The translations under genes and the position numbers were made by a program. Shown here piece by piece: positions 50,634 through 58,789 of a stretch of 64,000 nucleotides of DNA (position 1 is the stretch's first letter; each line of letters starts with the position of its first letter). The notes below the pieces were generated by a model, which saw only the letters and a list, made by a program, of their open reading frames with translations, was not told where the DNA came from and searched no databases. This stretch comes from Rhodopila globiformis (GTDB lineage Bacteria > Pseudomonadota > Alphaproteobacteria > Acetobacterales > Acetobacteraceae): NCBI RefSeq assembly GCF_002937115.1, contig NZ_NHRY01000272.1, positions 62,001-126,000 of the forward strand, in the 5' to 3' direction.

Positions 50634-52517
50634 TTACATAACCGGCGGGCGTGTATGGCCCTGGTAAACGGCCATGCCAACCACGTGCGTCACGCTCCGG
50701 CTGCCGGTCGCTGAAAACGGCACCAGCAACCGCTCGAACGTCAAAGGGTCGCCGTCGCCAAAGTCGAAGCGCAGCAGTTCATGCGTCGGCTCACCCTGCC
50801 GGGCGCAGCGCCAATAGGCCTCGGCGAGACCTGTCTCGTCTTCCGCCCCCACGTCCTTGTCGTGCAGCGGACGACCGAGTTCGTTGACCAGCGCCCGCCC
50901 GACCTGGACAAAACGCACGGACGAGGCGCCGGCTTCGACCACGGCGACGGTCAGCGCCCCGGTGGCGGCGAAACGGCTCCAGTCGAAGTCGCCGAGTTGC
51001 GGCAGGAATTCCGCGGCGCCGCGCTGCCGTGCCCAGGCGTCGTACAGCGAGCACAGCGGGGCGCTTTTCAGCCGGCGGCGGACGGGCGATTCCACTTGCA
51101 CCGAACCCAGGCGGGACAGCGGCGCGTCCAACCGGTAGCGGAACCCGTCGGGCCCGTAGATCAATTCCGGCTCGCAGCCGAAATCACCACCGGCCACTGT
51201 CGAGACCAGCGTGGTTCCGAAGCCCCGCCGTCTCGGCGGCTCGGCCGGGGGGCCGCCCTGCTCGATCCAGTCAAACACCAGGCGCGGCTCCGCGGGCGGT
51301 CCGCCGATGTGCCATGTCACCGTCAGATGGCCGGCGGGATTCGACAGGGCGCCGTATTTCGCCGCATTGGTCGCCAGTTCATGGACGACCAGCGCAAACG
51401 TCTGCGCCGCCTTGACGGTCAGCATCAGGCCGGGGCCGCTGATGTGCACCCGTCCGCCGAAGGCCGCCAGTTCGGTCCGCAGCAGCCCCTCGAGCAGCGC
51501 GCCTTCGAACGCCTCGTGGGTCAGGGCGCCATAGGTCTGAGCCAGCGACTGCAATCTTCCGTTGAATGCGTCCCGACCCTCGGCCAGCGTCTGGTTGCCG
51601 GACAGGCTGCGGCTGGCGATCGACTGGATGACCGCAAGCAGGATCTTGCCGCGATGCGCAAGCTCCTGCAGGAGGGTCCGCTGCCGTTCCTCGGCCTGCT
51701 TGCGTTCGGTGATATCCTCGATCACCGCCACGAAATAAGCGACCGTGCCGTCGGCCGCGCGCACGCTGCTCAGGGTCACGTTGACCCAGACTGCGGATCC
51801 GTCCTTGCGCAGGAAGCGCTTCTCGACGCAGAACGAGTCGACCGCGCCGCTGCGCATGATTTCCATCTGCGTCGCGTCGGCATCGACGTCGTCGGGATGG
51901 GTGATGCCGCGATAGGTCGTCGCCAGCAGATCCTCGACCGGATAGCCGATGATCCGCTTCAGCCGATCGTTCACCCGCAGCCAGCGCCCGTCGGGGGCGA
52001 TTTCGGCGATGCCGACGGCGGCGTTCTCGAACATGGCGCGGAAGCGTATCTCGCTCGCCCGCAGCGCCTGCTCCGCCTCCTTGCCCAGGGTGATGTTCAC
52101 GTGCGCGATCACCGCGCCGGTGCCGCTGCCCAGGCCGATCGGCGAGACAGTCATCAGAAACCAGCTTTGCTCCCGCGGGCTGTGGCAGGGATATTCCATG
52201 GAGAACTGCGGCGGGTCTCCGGCCAGCACCGTTTCGATCCCGGCCAGCGCCTGGGCGGCATGGATATCGGTATCGGTGGCGGCGCGGCAGACCGCCAGGT
52301 AGTTCGCCCCGACCATGATAGCGGCATCGGCCGGTCCGCCGTTGCCGGCGGCATAGTCGCGCCAAGCCTTGTTGACCAGGATGATGCGCCCTGTGCGGTC
52401 GATCACCGCCAGATGGGCCGGCAGCGTCTCGACGATGCCGCGATACAGGTCCATGATGGCGGGATCATCGGCCCTCGTTGCCAGGGCGTCAGTCGTGCTG
52501 CCGATCGAGGACATCAT
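50634..52517 (-). CDS. PAS-HWE sensor histidine kinase with C-terminal PAS_5-like domain
   Basis: A 627-residue protein. Two PAS domains come first (VETLPAHLAVIDRTGRIILV, then FRAMFENAAVGIAEIAPDGR), then an HWE kinase core with LLQELAHRGKILLAVIQSIA (phosphorylated His) and LVFDWIEQGGPP (the W.E motif). The usual HRxKN is HRGKI here. The HATPase part has HELATNAAKYGALSNPAGHL. The last 150 residues (LYDAWARQRGAAEFLPQLGD, and SVRFVQVGRALVNELGRPL) resemble a PAS_5 domain fused at the C-terminus. No transmembrane segment was found. It is near the PYP/response-regulator pair. Confidence 0.9.
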   Translation of the reverse strand: MMSSIGSTTDALATRADDPAIMDLYRGIVETLPAHLAVIDRTGRIILVNKAWRDYAAGNGGPADAAIMVGANYLAVCRAATDTDIHAAQALAGIETVLAGDPPQFSMEYPCHSPREQSWFLMTVSPIGLGSGTGAVIAHVNITLGKEAEQALRASEIRFRAMFENAAVGIAEIAPDGRWLRVNDRLKRIIGYPVEDLLATTYRGITHPDDVDADATQMEIMRSGAVDSFCVEKRFLRKDGSAVWVNVTLSSVRAADGTVAYFVAVIEDITERKQAEERQRTLLQELAHRGKILLAVIQSIASRSLSGNQTLAEGRDAFNGRLQSLAQTYGALTHEAFEGALLEGLLRTELAAFGGRVHISGPGLMLTVKAAQTFALVVHELATNAAKYGALSNPAGHLTVTWHIGGPPAEPRLVFDWIEQGGPPAEPPRRRGFGTTLVSTVAGGDFGCEPELIYGPDGFRYRLDAPLSRLGSVQVESPVRRRLKSAPLCSLYDAWARQRGAAEFLPQLGDFDWSRFAATGALTVAVVEAGASSVRFVQVGRALVNELGRPLHDKDVGAEDETGLAEAYWRCARQGEPTHELLRFDFGDGDPLTFERLLVPFSATGSRSVTHVVGMAVYQGHTRPPVM

Positions 52518-52985
52518 GGCGAGCGATCATCCGGGGGTATGATTGGTAATGCAACAACTTTCGCGGCCCGGCGGCTGCCATGCCGTCGGATGGCTCGGAC
52601 CGGCGTGCGGGAGCCGGCACCGTGGACGGAGCGCCGGTCACGCATGGCTCGATCAACCAGACGATGATCATCCGGAAAATTTGCACATTTACAATGAATA
52701 TGGGTCATATGGTGTGTCGGGCCAAGATCCGGTCGTCCGAAGCCAGTCGGGAAAGCTGTCCTGTGGGGCCGGCGACTGAGATTGTCAACTGCTCAATAAT
52801 TGAAGCGCAGGTCAAATATGACGTGACACATGAAATAATCCAGCAAAATCCGCAAATGCGCGGCATAGTATCCCAGTGCCGCCGCCGAGGCGCCCTGTCC
52901 CGGGGGGCACCCCGCGCGGCCATTGGGCCTGGGAAGAACGCCGGAGCGGGCACGCCGGCCCCTCCGCGTCATGGCCGGCGCAGGC

Positions 52986-53035
52986 CCCATTGGCGTTAAA
53001 TCAGGGCTGGCCGTTGACTCTTCGTCATGACCCGG
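52986..53035 (+). repeat. Repeat E, copy 1
   Basis: CCCATTGGCGTTAAATCAGG, then GCTGGCCGTTGACTCTTCG and TCATGACCCGG. A near-identical run occurs at 55802-55850, directly before a B palindrome, and a related palindrome is at 55952-55983. Confidence 0.6.
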
Positions 53036-53088
53036 ACATGCCGCATCGGCGCCAACTTAGGCGGCCAGCGGCACGGCCATTGCCTCAA

Positions 53089-53177
53089 CGTCATGGTGGG
53101 CGAAGGCCCACCATCCGCGCCTTTTGCCGATACCAGCACCGCAAGGCGTGGATGGCGGCCCTGCGGCCGCCATGACG
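53089..53177. repeat. Palindromic repeat A, copy 5
   Basis: CGTCATGGTGGGCGAAGGC and CCACCATCCGCGCCTTTTG pair with AAGGCGTGGATGGCGGC and GGCCGCCATGACG around GATACCAGCACCG. It is the best-preserved loop of the family besides copy 1. Confidence 0.75.
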
Positions 53178-53352
53178 ACGGAGCGGTGCGCCGCGTCCGG
53201 TCGCCTAAGTCAGCGCCTATGCGGACACCCCGGGCCATGACGGAATGGCAAGCGTCGCGCGGCCCGACTGTCCATGAATGCGCCACAGGCAGCGGTCATT
53301 CGCGGACAGCTCCGTCCGTCAGGTCGGATAAATGCCGCCGATCGGCGGCGCG

Positions 53353-54732
53353 TCAGCGCGACGCCGATCGGGTCGATGCTCCCATGGCGCGCACCAGCAC
53401 GAGGCCCTGCTGCAGCTGGAAATCCGTCTCCGGCTTGTTCGGGTCCAGCGCCGGCCAGTTGGGCGGCGGCAGCTTCGGGATCTGCCGGGCCGCCTCGGGC
53501 ACGTCGATGGCAGGCGGCGGCGGCTCGGGCGTGCCGCCGGTCAGGATATGGTGCAGCTCGGCCTCGCGCTCGCCGCCAAAATGCGGCTCGGGCTTGCGGG
53601 ATTCCTGCACCACGACGTTGGGGGTGATCCCCTCGCCCTGGATCGAGCGGCCGGACGGCGTGTAGTACCGCGCCGTGGTCAGCCGGATCGCGCCGGCGCC
53701 GTTCAGTGGGATCAGCGTCTGCACCGACCCCTTGCCGAAGCTTTGCGTGCCCAGCACCAGGGCGCGGTGATTGTCCTGCAGCGCGGCGGCGACGATCTCG
53801 GCCGCCGAGGCGGTGCCGTTGTTGGTCAGGATCACCACCGGCAGGTTGCCCACCATGTCGCCGCCCGGCTTGGCCGCCCAGGCCTCGTCGTCGGACGGAT
53901 GCCGCCCGTGCGTCGAGACGATGATGCCGTGGTCGAGGAAGTCGTCCGACACCGCGATCGCCTGGTCCAGCAGCCCGCCCGGATCGTTGCGCAGGTCCAG
54001 GATCAGGCCGGCGAGGTGCCCGTTTGCCTCGGCGCGCAGCTTCTTCACCGCGGCGCGGACGTTGTGGTTGGTCTGCTCGGTGAATTCGCTGATGCGGATC
54101 ACGCCGATGTCGCCCATCAGCTGGCTCTTGACCGTCTCGATGTGGATGATCTGCCGCGTCAGCGCCAGCACGATCGGCTCGTCCACGCCCTGGCGCTTGA
54201 TCACCAGGTTCAGGTGCGAGTTCGGCGGGCCGCGCAGCGCGGCGACCGCATCGTCCAGGCTCAGCCCCTCGACCGACTTGCCATCGACGGCGGTGATCAG
54301 GTCGCCGGGCCGGATGCCGGCGCGGGAGGCGGGCGTGCCGTCGATCGGGCTGATCACCTGCAGCACGCCGGCGTTCTCGGTCACGTCCAGGCCGATGCCG
54401 CCGAACTGGCCGGTGGTCTCGCTCTGCATTTCGCGCCACTGCTGCTCGGTCATGAAGGCGCTGTGCGGGTCGAGCCCGGTCAGCATGCCATTCAGCGCGT
54501 TGACGATCAGCGTGCGGTTGGACACCGGATCGACATAGTCGGCGCGGACCCGCCGCAGCACCGTGTTGAACAGCGCCAGCATGCGGTCTGTCTGCGCCTG
54601 GTCGGCCGGGCGCGCGGCGGCCGGCTGGATACCCAGTTGCTGCGACAGCGCCATGCACCCTGGCGCCGCAACAACGCCACCGACGAAACCCGCTCCCGCC
54701 AACAGGGCGGCCCCAACCCGTGTGAACTTCAT
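53353..54732 (-). CDS. ctpA: S41 family C-terminal processing peptidase
   Basis: A 459-residue periplasmic serine protease. The N-terminal signal/anchor (FTRVGAALLAGAGFVGGVVA) precedes the S41 N-terminal helices, a PDZ domain (GIGLDVTENAGVLQVISPID, then GIRPGDLITAVDG) and the catalytic core: Ser309 in NNGTASAAEI and Lys334 in FGKGSVQT, the Ser/Lys dyad. Ctp proteases trim or degrade periplasmic and lipoprotein substrates. The ATG at 54732 gives the signal peptide. The C-terminal tail is Pro-rich. It is divergent from the SDR gene. Confidence 0.94.
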   Translation of the reverse strand: MKFTRVGAALLAGAGFVGGVVAAPGCMALSQQLGIQPAAARPADQAQTDRMLALFNTVLRRVRADYVDPVSNRTLIVNALNGMLTGLDPHSAFMTEQQWREMQSETTGQFGGIGLDVTENAGVLQVISPIDGTPASRAGIRPGDLITAVDGKSVEGLSLDDAVAALRGPPNSHLNLVIKRQGVDEPIVLALTRQIIHIETVKSQLMGDIGVIRISEFTEQTNHNVRAAVKKLRAEANGHLAGLILDLRNDPGGLLDQAIAVSDDFLDHGIIVSTHGRHPSDDEAWAAKPGGDMVGNLPVVILTNNGTASAAEIVAAALQDNHRALVLGTQSFGKGSVQTLIPLNGAGAIRLTTARYYTPSGRSIQGEGITPNVVVQESRKPEPHFGGEREAELHHILTGGTPEPPPPAIDVPEAARQIPKLPPPNWPALDPNKPETDFQLQQGLVLVRAMGASTRSASR

Positions 54733-54923
54733 GTACTCACCTACCCGGCCCAAAAAGCGTTTCCCTTGCGTAAATGGGATGCGTTGCCCCGATCGCATGT
54801 CCCCTGGCTTACATTCCTATCATGCATATGAGGCGGATTGCGGCCAATTTTCCCTGATTGCGATCCACTGATAGGCTTCCTCCCATGCGGCCGCTGACGC
54901 CGCAGCCAAGGGAGGAACGTTGT

Positions 54924-55706
54924 ATGGATTTGGGTCTGCAAGGCAAGAAGGCCATCGTTTGCGCCGCCAGCAAGGGGCTGGGGCGCGCCTGCGCGATTTC
55001 GCTCGCGCGCGAAGGGGTGGAGCTGGTGATCACCGCCCGCACCGCCGCGACGCTGGAGGAAACCGCGGCAGAGATTCGCCGGACGACCGGCGCCCGGGTG
55101 ACGGCGGTGCCCGGCGACATCACTAGCGAAGCCGGCCGGGCCGCGGCGCTGGCGGCCTGCCCGGCGCCCGACATCCTGGTCAACAACAACGGCGGCCCGC
55201 CGCGCGGCGATTTCCGCGAATGGGGTCGCGAGGACTGGATCAAGGCGGTGGACGCCAACATGCTGGCGCCGATTTTCCTGATCAAGGCGGTGATCGACGG
55301 CATGATCGAACGCCGGTTCGGCCGCATCGTCAACATCACCTCGGCGTCGGTGAAGTCGCCGATACCGGAGCTGGGCATGAGCAACGGCGCCCGCGCCGGC
55401 CTGACCGGCTTCGTCGCCGGGCTGGCGCGGCAGGTGGCGCGGCATAACGTGGTGATCAATAACATCCTGCCCGGCCCGTTCCTGACCGATCGGCTGCGCG
55501 CCGGCTTCACCGAGGCGGCGCGCCAGAGCAACCGCCCGGTGGACGAGATCGTGCAGGAGCGGCTTGCCGGCACCCCGGCCGGGCGGGCCGGCGATCCGGC
55601 GGAGTTCGGCGAGGCGTGCGCCTTCCTGTGCTCGGCGAGGATCAGCTTCATCGTCGGGCAGAACCTGCTGCTGGATGGCGGCGGGTTCAACTCGTCCAGC
55701 ACGTGA
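54924..55706 (+). CDS. Short-chain dehydrogenase/reductase with atypical active site
   Basis: A 260-residue SDR. The nucleotide-binding CAASKGLGRACAI (TGxxxGxG-type with Thr replaced), NNNG at 87-90 and the catalytic Ser in NITSASVKSP are present. At the usual YxxxK position there is SNGAR (Ser153 and Arg157) in ELGMSNGARAGLTGF. This subfamily of FabG-like proteins keeps the fold and the C-terminal GQNLLLDGG, but normal proton relay would be absent. The ATG at 54924 has a GGAGGAA box. The substrate is unknown, and it may be non-catalytic or use another chemistry. Confidence 0.85.
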   Translation: MDLGLQGKKAIVCAASKGLGRACAISLAREGVELVITARTAATLEETAAEIRRTTGARVTAVPGDITSEAGRAAALAACPAPDILVNNNGGPPRGDFREWGREDWIKAVDANMLAPIFLIKAVIDGMIERRFGRIVNITSASVKSPIPELGMSNGARAGLTGFVAGLARQVARHNVVINNILPGPFLTDRLRAGFTEAARQSNRPVDEIVQERLAGTPAGRAGDPAEFGEACAFLCSARISFIVGQNLLLDGGGFNSSST

Positions 55707-55801
55707 TGCCGATGGCCTGTCATACCGGCCGCCTGTGCGTTTGATCGCCACGCCGCGCCGCGCGTGATTCCGGCAGACGGCGCGGATGGCGGGCGGGCGC
55801 A

Positions 55802-55850
55802 CCATGGGCGTTAAAATGGGGCTGGCTGTTGCCTCCTCGTCATGGCCCGG
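55802..55850 (+). repeat. Repeat E, copy 2
   Basis: CCATGGGCGTTAAAATGGGG, then CTGGCTGTTGCCTCCTCGT and CATGGCCCGG. It matches copy 1 at 52986-53035 with a few substitutions and runs into repeat B copy 2. Confidence 0.6.
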
Positions 55851-55916
55851 CGTGTCCGGGCCACCTGTCGCGGCACAGTGCTGGAATAGGTGGCCCGGAC
55901 AAGCCGGGCCATGACG
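55838..55916. repeat. Palindromic repeat B, copy 2
   Basis: Arms CGTCATGGCCCGGCGTGTC and GACAAGCCGGGCCATGACG. The loop side CCACCTGTCGCGGCACAGT, then GCTGGAATAGGTGG is the reverse complement of the loop of copy 1, so the element has been inverted within its arms or inserted in the other orientation. Confidence 0.75.
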
Positions 55917-55951
55917 GAATGGCAAGCATCGTGCCGCCGCCACGCTATTCT

Positions 55952-55983
55952 AACGCCAATGGGGCGTGCGCCCCATGGGCGTT
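55952..55983. repeat. Short perfect-stem palindrome next to repeat B
   Basis: ATGGGGCG (55959-55966) pairs with CGCCCCAT (55969-55976); AACGCC (55952-55957) pairs with GGCGTT (55978-55983), with one mismatch between the arms. It shares GGCGTT with repeat E. Confidence 0.55.
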
Positions 55984-56394
55984 GCGACAAAGCCGGCGCG
56001 AGTGCCGTGCCGTCATTGGCCCGTTGCGGCCGTGCAGGTCCATTGGCATTTCGCCGGGAACTCCCGCCTGCGAATCATCCAGCACCCCTTCCGGAAATTC
56101 CTTTTCGATTCCGATCGGTCCGGAACCACTCTGATATGGGCCGGCGGGACCAGTATTATTCGTTGCTGCGCTTCCCTTTCAAATGGATTCAGGTTCGTTG
56201 GATATCCAAAATGTCATCAGGCCCACCGGGGCGTCATGCGTACCCGGCGCGAGCGCGATGGCGCCTCCGGCAGAAGATGACTGGTACCGGCCGCCGGAGG
56301 TCCTGCCCCCACTCCCTGCTGAGTTCTTGCAACGAGCGGCGGTGTTGTCCCTGGGGGACAAGGCAGCGGAAGAGCCTGGATTGGCGACCGGTTT

Positions 56395-56448
56395 TTAACA
56401 CGGAGAACGCGAAGGGCCACAAAGGGCCACGAAGGGTGTGAACGAGTC
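56395..56448 (+). repeat. Repeat F, copy 2
   Basis: TTAACACGGAGAACGCGAAG, then GGCCACAAAGGGCCACGAAG and GGTGTGAACGAGTC. It is related to the minus-strand copy at 28167-28222 but has an additional GGGCCAC unit. Confidence 0.55.
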
Positions 56449-56537
56449 AGCCGGCGATGCAACGCAGGCCGTATGCCAGTTACAAAGGATCTAGGGCGAA
56501 ATAACCGCCGCCCGGATCGGCGCACCGGGCGTTCCCC

Positions 56538-56644
56538 GTCATGGCGGCTGCAGGGCCACCAACCACGCCTCGTGCTGATCACAGCAAAGGCTTGGAAGGC
56601 CGGCTGGAGCTGGTGCCCGGGCTTGTCCCGGCTACCGGCCATGA
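56538..56644. repeat. Degenerate A-like palindrome
   Basis: GTCATGGCGGCTGCAGGGC at 56538 and CTACCGGCCATGAT ending at 56644 are the surviving outer arms. The inner ACCACGCCTCGTGCTGATCA and CAGCAAAGGCTTGG recall the A family's CACGCCTTtGC/AAGGCGTGG. Low identity. Confidence 0.4.
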
Positions 56645-57198
56645 TAGTTGGCCTGCCTATGCAACAAACTGGCCATGCAACAATAAGCGATTATTCTGCA
56701 ACAAGCCCAAACAATGAACCGCCTCGGCCAGGCCCGGCGATGCCGCGATGCGCTTGATCGCCAGGCCAGGCCAGCCTTTATGACAAGACCGACACGTCAG
56801 GCTCCGGCTCGATCACCCACGCGCCGTTCGGCCTGGCGGCGGGCGTGCGGCCGGATCGTCCGGCAATGTAACAACAGAGCAAAGGCAGAGGACCGCAGCG
56901 GGCCACGCAGAAACGGTTATGGCGCTGCGGCAGAAGCGCATGGCGACCGCCCCCACCGCAACACCCGACGCCGGGCATCGTTGCATGGCCAGCTCGATGC
57001 ATCTGTCTGGGTCGCACCACGGCACCATCCGCACCCGGCCGCGCAACGTCCCCCGGTCCCCTGTGGCCCTCGGTCACCCTTCCTTTTTCTCTGTGCGAAC
57101 ATAAATACCCCATCCACCACGCTGCCGCCGCCAAGGACGCACCGCTCCCCGATCAACACAGCGGCCTCCCCCTGCGCAGCCGATCGGACAGCCAGGGC

Positions 57199-57528
57199 GT
57201 GTCGCCGGGGTTCGCCGCCGCGTATGATGCGCAGCGGGCTTCCGCCGGCCTGATCATCTCGGAGGCGACCAATGTCTCCGCCCAGGCGCGCGGCTATGAA
57301 TACACGCCGCGAATCCGGACCGGCGCGCAGGTGGCGGCCTGGCGGGCGTTGGAAACGGTCCGGTCCGGCCGGGCCGATCTGGTGAGCTTTGGCAGACCGT
57401 TCCTGTCCAATCCCGACCTCGTGGAGCGGATTCGCCGCCGCGGCCCGTTCGCGGAGCAGGCGCCGCGGGAAACCTGGTACGGCGGCGGGCGCAAGGGTTA
57501 CATCGGCTGGCCGACGCTGGCAGCCTGA
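57199..57528 (+). pseudogene. Internally deleted Old Yellow Enzyme (alkene reductase) gene
   Basis: The 109-codon frame begins with AAAYDAQRASAGLIISEATN, then VSAQARGYEYTPRI, which is an internal N-terminal segment of alkene reductases (the usual YYAQRASAGLIISEATQVS.QGQGY.TPGI). It jumps at about residue 54 to RSGRADLVSFGRPFLSNPDL, VERIRRRGPFAEQ and YGGGRKGYIGWPTL, the C-terminal end. About 230 residues with the flavin- and substrate-binding core are missing, as is the true N-terminus. The frame remains open across the junction. It cannot bind FMN normally. It is the second gene in this window reduced by a frame-preserving internal deletion. Confidence 0.75.
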
Positions 57529-57644
57529 GGCTGGTACTCCGGAAAAGCCCGGAGCCGTGCCGATGCGAAATTGTTCTTGCTTTGGTCCACACGTCATAGT
57601 AGAAGAAGCGGGTAACCACACCAGTGCAACAAGAGGCGCCCTTC

Positions 57645-58277
57645 ATGATCACCGCTGCCGTGCTGGACAAAGTCCTGGGCCTCCTCGCGCCCTTGTTCCG
57701 CGACGTGACGGCGGACGAGGACGCGGCCCGCGACGCCGCGCTGGCGACCCTGACGGGCTACGGCGCGCGGGACGACCGTGAACTCCGCTTCGCCGCGCTG
57801 GCGATCGCATTCAGCTTCGGCACGATGGAGGCGCTGAGCCAGGCGGCACAGCCCGACCTGCCGCCCAACCAGGTGCTGCGGTTGCGCGGCAATGCCAACG
57901 CGCTGAACCGCGCGGCGCAGCAAAACGAGGCTCGGCTGGAAAAGGCGCAACGGCAGCCGGTGGCGGAAACCGCATTCGACCGGCCAGCAGAGGCGAACGG
58001 AAGCCCGCCGGGTGCCGCCGGATCGGACGCCGATCTGCCGGCAAGCAGCGAGACCGCGGACCTGGTCGCTTTTGTCCGCGCCGCCTGGAAGGCCGAGAAA
58101 GCGGCGGCCGCGGCGCAGGCCACGCCGCCGGCGTCGCCACCGTCACGCCAGCAGCGCCGGTTCGCCGAGCGGCAGGCGGAAAAGCAGCGGCAGCGGGAAT
58201 TGGAACAGGCCCGGCTGGCGCAACGCGCCGCGCAGCGTGACGCGGCCCAGACCGGGCGTATCGCGGCGGGGGCGTAG
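57645..58277 (+). CDS. Hypothetical protein, Ala/Gln-rich C-terminus
   Basis: A 210-residue protein. The N-terminal 100 residues are helical (MITAAVLDKVLGLLAPLFRD, then ARDAALATLTGYGARDDREL). The C-terminal 60 residues are highly charged (SRQQRRFAERQAEKQRQREL) and likely coiled coil. I recognise no characterised family; similar-looking proteins occur in Acetobacteraceae. The ATG at 57645 has an AAGAGG box 8 bases upstream. There is no signal peptide. It stands alone between repeats. Confidence 0.65.
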   Translation: MITAAVLDKVLGLLAPLFRDVTADEDAARDAALATLTGYGARDDRELRFAALAIAFSFGTMEALSQAAQPDLPPNQVLRLRGNANALNRAAQQNEARLEKAQRQPVAETAFDRPAEANGSPPGAAGSDADLPASSETADLVAFVRAAWKAEKAAAAAQATPPASPPSRQQRRFAERQAEKQRQRELEQARLAQRAAQRDAAQTGRIAAGA

Positions 58278-58428
58278 GCGGGGGCGGCGGTTCCATCATC
58301 GCACCGCTTCGGGCTTGAGCCGGCGTAACCGCTTCGTCAGGCCAGGCGATAACGACTGGCACCGGCATGGCAGGGCTCCTTCAGATACGCGTTAACCGAG
58401 AGAGACAGGGTCGCGCCCATTGCTTCCC

Positions 58429-58506
58429 CGTCATGGCCGGGCGTGTCCCGGCCATCCGCGCTTCGGCGGTCGGGGGTGGATGGCCGGGACACGTCCGGCC
58501 ATAACG
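58429..58506. repeat. Palindromic repeat A/B-type, hybrid copy
   Basis: CGTCATGGCCGGGCGTGTC and CCGGCCATCCGCGC pair with GGTGGATGGCCGGG and ACACGTCCGGCCATAACG. The outer arms are B-like and the inner CCATCC/GGATGG is A-like, suggesting recombination between the two families or a common ancestor. Confidence 0.65.
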
Positions 58507-58542
58507 ATAAGGCGACGATCGCGCCCTGTTCCCATTTGAGTT

Positions 58543-58708
58543 ACAGCAGACCGCAGGTTGGTTGAGACACGGCGCACCTCACTCGTCATGGCCCGGCTTG
58601 TCCGGGCCACCTATTCCAGCACGTGTGCCGCGACAGGTGGCCCGGACGAGCCGGACCATGACGATGAAGACAGGCCGTCTGCGTCCCAACTAACCTGCGG
58701 TCTGCTGT
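58543..58708. repeat. Composite palindromic repeat C, copy 2 (contains repeat B copy 3)
   Basis: A 166-bp nested palindrome. Outer arm ACAGCAGACCGCAGGTTG (58543 on), followed by GTTGAGAC, pairs with GTCCCAACTAACCTGCGG and TCTGCTGT (end 58708). Inside, 58584-58663 is a B palindrome with the same loop as copy 1. Copy 1 of C (27558-27692) has the same outer arms but a shorter core. Confidence 0.75.
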
Positions 58709-58789
58709 AGCGCGTATGGGGCTCCTTCAAGGCAAGGATGCCCCCTGCCGGCATGACCGCTCGCACTTTGGGGGAAGTCGCAAAGATAA

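Larger units (their letters stand above)
52518..53352. other. Repeat-bearing gap upstream of the HWE kinase and downstream of ctpA
   Basis: 835 bases with no supported gene. The first part (52670-52860) is AT-rich compared with the rest and may hold the kinase promoter. It contains repeat E copy 1 and repeat A copy 5. A plus-strand frame at 52580-52999 was examined but looks random. Confidence 0.5.
55707..57198. other. Gene-poor region with repeats E, B, F and A-like
   Basis: About 1.5 kb without a supported gene. Repeat E copy 2 lies at 55802-55850, repeat B copy 2 at 55838-55916, a small palindrome at 55952-55983, repeat F copy 2 at 56395-56448 and a degenerate A-like palindrome at 56538-56644. 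The stretch 56645-57198 holds no repeat I recognise and may contain debris of the OYE gene's lost 5' part. Confidence 0.55.

Noticed and set aside
52580-52999. Plus-strand 139-residue open frame in the repeat-bearing gap
   Set aside because: No Shine-Dalgarno box, no family resemblance, and part of it is repeat sequence.
20758-58708. CRISPR array as an explanation for the repeated palindromes
   Set aside because: Copies are far apart, palindromic and unequal in length, with no regular spacers and no cas genes.
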